DNA of 40,103 nt from Paraburkholderia oxyphila NBRC 105797 (GTDB lineage: Bacteria; Pseudomonadota; Gammaproteobacteria; Burkholderiales; Burkholderiaceae): positions 1 to 40,103 of the forward strand of contig NZ_BAYD01000096.1 in the NCBI RefSeq assembly GCF_000685075.1, written 5' to 3'. Of this stretch, positions 38,558-40,103 are shown piece after piece (positions within the stretch are counted from its first letter, which is position 1; each line of letters opens with the position of its first letter). The notes under the pieces were generated by a model. That model was not told where the DNA came from and did no database searches. It worked only from the letters and a program-made list of their open reading frames with translations. The position numbers and the translations under genes were made by a program.

Positions 38558-39997
38558 TCATGCGGCGATCATCCCGTTCACGGCGTCCTGCGTTTGCGCG
38601 AGATACGGCGCGCGCATCAGGAGGTTCGATTCACCGCCCGCGCTCTGGAATACGACGGGCTTTGCATGGCTGAACGTGCGGTAGCCGTATTCGCCGTGGT
38701 AGTGGCCCATCCCGGAGGCGCCAACCCCGCCGAACGGCAGCGAGTCGAAGAACACGTGGGTCATTGCGTCGTTCACGACCAGTGCGCCGGACGTGGTGCG
38801 TCGCGCAACCCGCTGCTGCTCGGCCGGATCGTCGCCGAAGTAGTAGAGCGCGAGCGGACGCGGACGGCTGTTGATGAACGCAAGCGCGTCGTCGAGCGTC
38901 TCGTAGGTCACGACAGGCAGCACCGGCCCGAAAATCTCTTCCTTCATCACGCGCATGGCGTCGGTGGCGCCGATAACGATCGTCGGCGCCATCTTGCGCA
39001 CGGCGGGATCGTGGAGATCTTCGTGGGGCGGGGCGAGGCTCACGGTGCTGGCGCCTTTCTGGCGGGCATCCTCGACGAGCGCGAGCTGACGCTCGAAGCC
39101 GCGCACGTCGATCATCGCCGTATAGTCGGGATTCTCGCGCATGGTGGGATACATCTGCGCCACCGCGGCCTCGGCGTGGGCCACGAAGGCACGCACGCGA
39201 TCGGCCGGAATCAGGACATAGTCGGGCGAGAGGCAGATCTGGCCGGCATTGAAGGTCTTGACGGTCAGCACGCGTTCGGCGACGCGTTGCAGGTCGGCGT
39301 GCGGGCTCACCAGCACGGGTGACTTGCCGCCCAGTTCCAGGGTGACGGGGACGAGGTTCTCGGATGCCGCGCGCATGACGTGGTGTGCTACCTGCGTGCT
39401 GCCGGTGAATACGAGGTGGTCGAAGGGTTGGGCGCTGAAGGCTGCGCCGGTTTCGGGGCCGCCGAGCACGGTGGTCAGTTCATCGCTGTTGAAGTACTGT
39501 GCGATTAGCTCGGCCAATAGTGCCGACGTGTGCGGCGTCAGTTCCGATGGCTTGAGGATCGCGCGGTTGCCGGCCGCGAAGGCGCCGGCGAGTGGGCCGA
39601 AGGCCAGCACGATGGGGAAATTCCACGGGCTGATGATGCCTACGACGCCTAGCGGTTGATATTCGACGCGGGTTTTGACGCCGGGGAACGGTTCTGTCGT
39701 TGCCGGTTGCGACATCCATGCTTCGAGGTGTTCGCGATTGAATTTCAATCCCTCGATTGATGCGAGTATGTCGGCCAGGAGCGTTTGTTGTCTGCCTCGG
39801 CAGGTGTAGTCGGCGTTGATTGCGTCGGCGAGCGCCTCTTTGTGGGAGCGCAGCAGGTCGATCGCGCGGTCGATGCGGTCGCGGCGGAGGGCGGCCGAAG
39901 GCGGCCCTTCTTTAAGCTGGGCAGCTTTCATGGCGTCGAGATGGGCGCGGATCTGCTCGGCAGATGGCTCGGATGGCAATTTAAAATGCTTTGGCAT
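38558..39997 (-). CDS. calB: Coniferyl-aldehyde dehydrogenase
   Basis: NAD(P)-dependent aldehyde dehydrogenase of 479 residues, the CalB type that oxidises coniferyl and other aldehydes. The catalytic Cys is C255 in FNAGQICLSPDY and the general base is E221 in LELGGKSP; the oxyanion Asn is in SPWNFP. The N-terminal AAQLKEGPPSAALRRDRIDR and the C-terminal FGGVGASGMGHYHGEYGYRT match coniferyl-aldehyde dehydrogenases. The ATG is at 39997, with nothing notable in the 106 bases to the window edge. It lies next to a MalT-type regulator. In vivo the substrate may be another aldehyde. Confidence 0.9.
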   Translation of the reverse strand: MPKHFKLPSEPSAEQIRAHLDAMKAAQLKEGPPSAALRRDRIDRAIDLLRSHKEALADAINADYTCRGRQQTLLADILASIEGLKFNREHLEAWMSQPATTEPFPGVKTRVEYQPLGVVGIISPWNFPIVLAFGPLAGAFAAGNRAILKPSELTPHTSALLAELIAQYFNSDELTTVLGGPETGAAFSAQPFDHLVFTGSTQVAHHVMRAASENLVPVTLELGGKSPVLVSPHADLQRVAERVLTVKTFNAGQICLSPDYVLIPADRVRAFVAHAEAAVAQMYPTMRENPDYTAMIDVRGFERQLALVEDARQKGASTVSLAPPHEDLHDPAVRKMAPTIVIGATDAMRVMKEEIFGPVLPVVTYETLDDALAFINSRPRPLALYYFGDDPAEQQRVARRTTSGALVVNDAMTHVFFDSLPFGGVGASGMGHYHGEYGYRTFSHAKPVVFQSAGGESNLLMRAPYLAQTQDAVNGMIAA

Positions 39998-40103
39998 GCT
40001 GATAGTCTCTTGGGTTCAAATGGGGCCGTCTCGTTCGGACGGGTGTTCAGGGTTTAAACAAACTTTGGTTTGGCGCTGTCGCGATCTTTTGCTTTGGCCT
40101 TAA

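Overview
The window is G+C-rich with a strong G/C preference at third codon positions. Its gene content (SfnR-type sigma-54 activators, sulfonate and sulfone monooxygenases, FbpABC-like importers, MalT-type LuxR regulators) fits a betaproteobacterium of the Burkholderia/Paraburkholderia group. That placement is inferred from protein character, because no rRNA or tRNA gene is visible. No CRISPR array, intact transposase or phage module was seen.

Region 1 (31-12297) is an organosulfur module under apparent sigma-54 control. A minus-strand run carries a DszC/SfnC-like flavoprotein, the FMN reductase msuE, the dimethylsulfone monooxygenase sfnG and a complete Liv-type (branched-chain amino-acid type) ABC importer. 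Divergent from it are a paralogous DszC/SfnC-like gene and sfnR, whose ends overlap (ATGA). A third, SfnB-like flavoprotein follows on the minus strand. Good -24/-12 promoters precede msuE-sfnG, the first flavoprotein and sfnB. Short inverted repeats upstream of them are candidate SfnR sites.

Region 2 (12430-23874) is a sulfonate/thiol module. It holds a taurine/sulfonate-type ABC importer (permease, ATPase, Tat-exported binding protein), a converging operon with a second sulfonate binding protein plus a DszC-like/LLM monooxygenase pair, and a LysR regulator. It ends with an operon for another LLM monooxygenase, a frameshifted small ORF, a Gln-type thiol dioxygenase (3-mercaptopropionate dioxygenase-like) and a four-domain rhodanese. 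Together regions 1 and 2 look like a sulfur-starvation island that imports C-S compounds, oxidises them with FMNH2 and releases sulfite or handles sulfane sulfur. Only one flavin reductase is visible to serve several monooxygenases.

Region 3 (23900-28300) is patchy. It has a frameshifted helix-turn-helix gene, two small hypothetical genes, a LysR gene divergent from trans-aconitate methyltransferase, a histidine-phosphatase gene with a strong internal hairpin, and an alpha/beta-hydrolase remnant.

Region 4 (28307-33760) is one minus-strand operon: an Fe(III)/thiamine/aminoethylphosphonate-type ABC importer followed by both nitrile hydratase subunits. The alpha subunit has an unusual metal motif. 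A terminator-like hairpin sits in the operon leader.

Region 5 (34246-39997) has a DUF4188 gene divergent from a TetR repressor across a clear inverted-repeat operator, a perfect 12-7-12 inverted repeat, a large MalT-type LuxR regulator and a coniferyl-aldehyde dehydrogenase gene.
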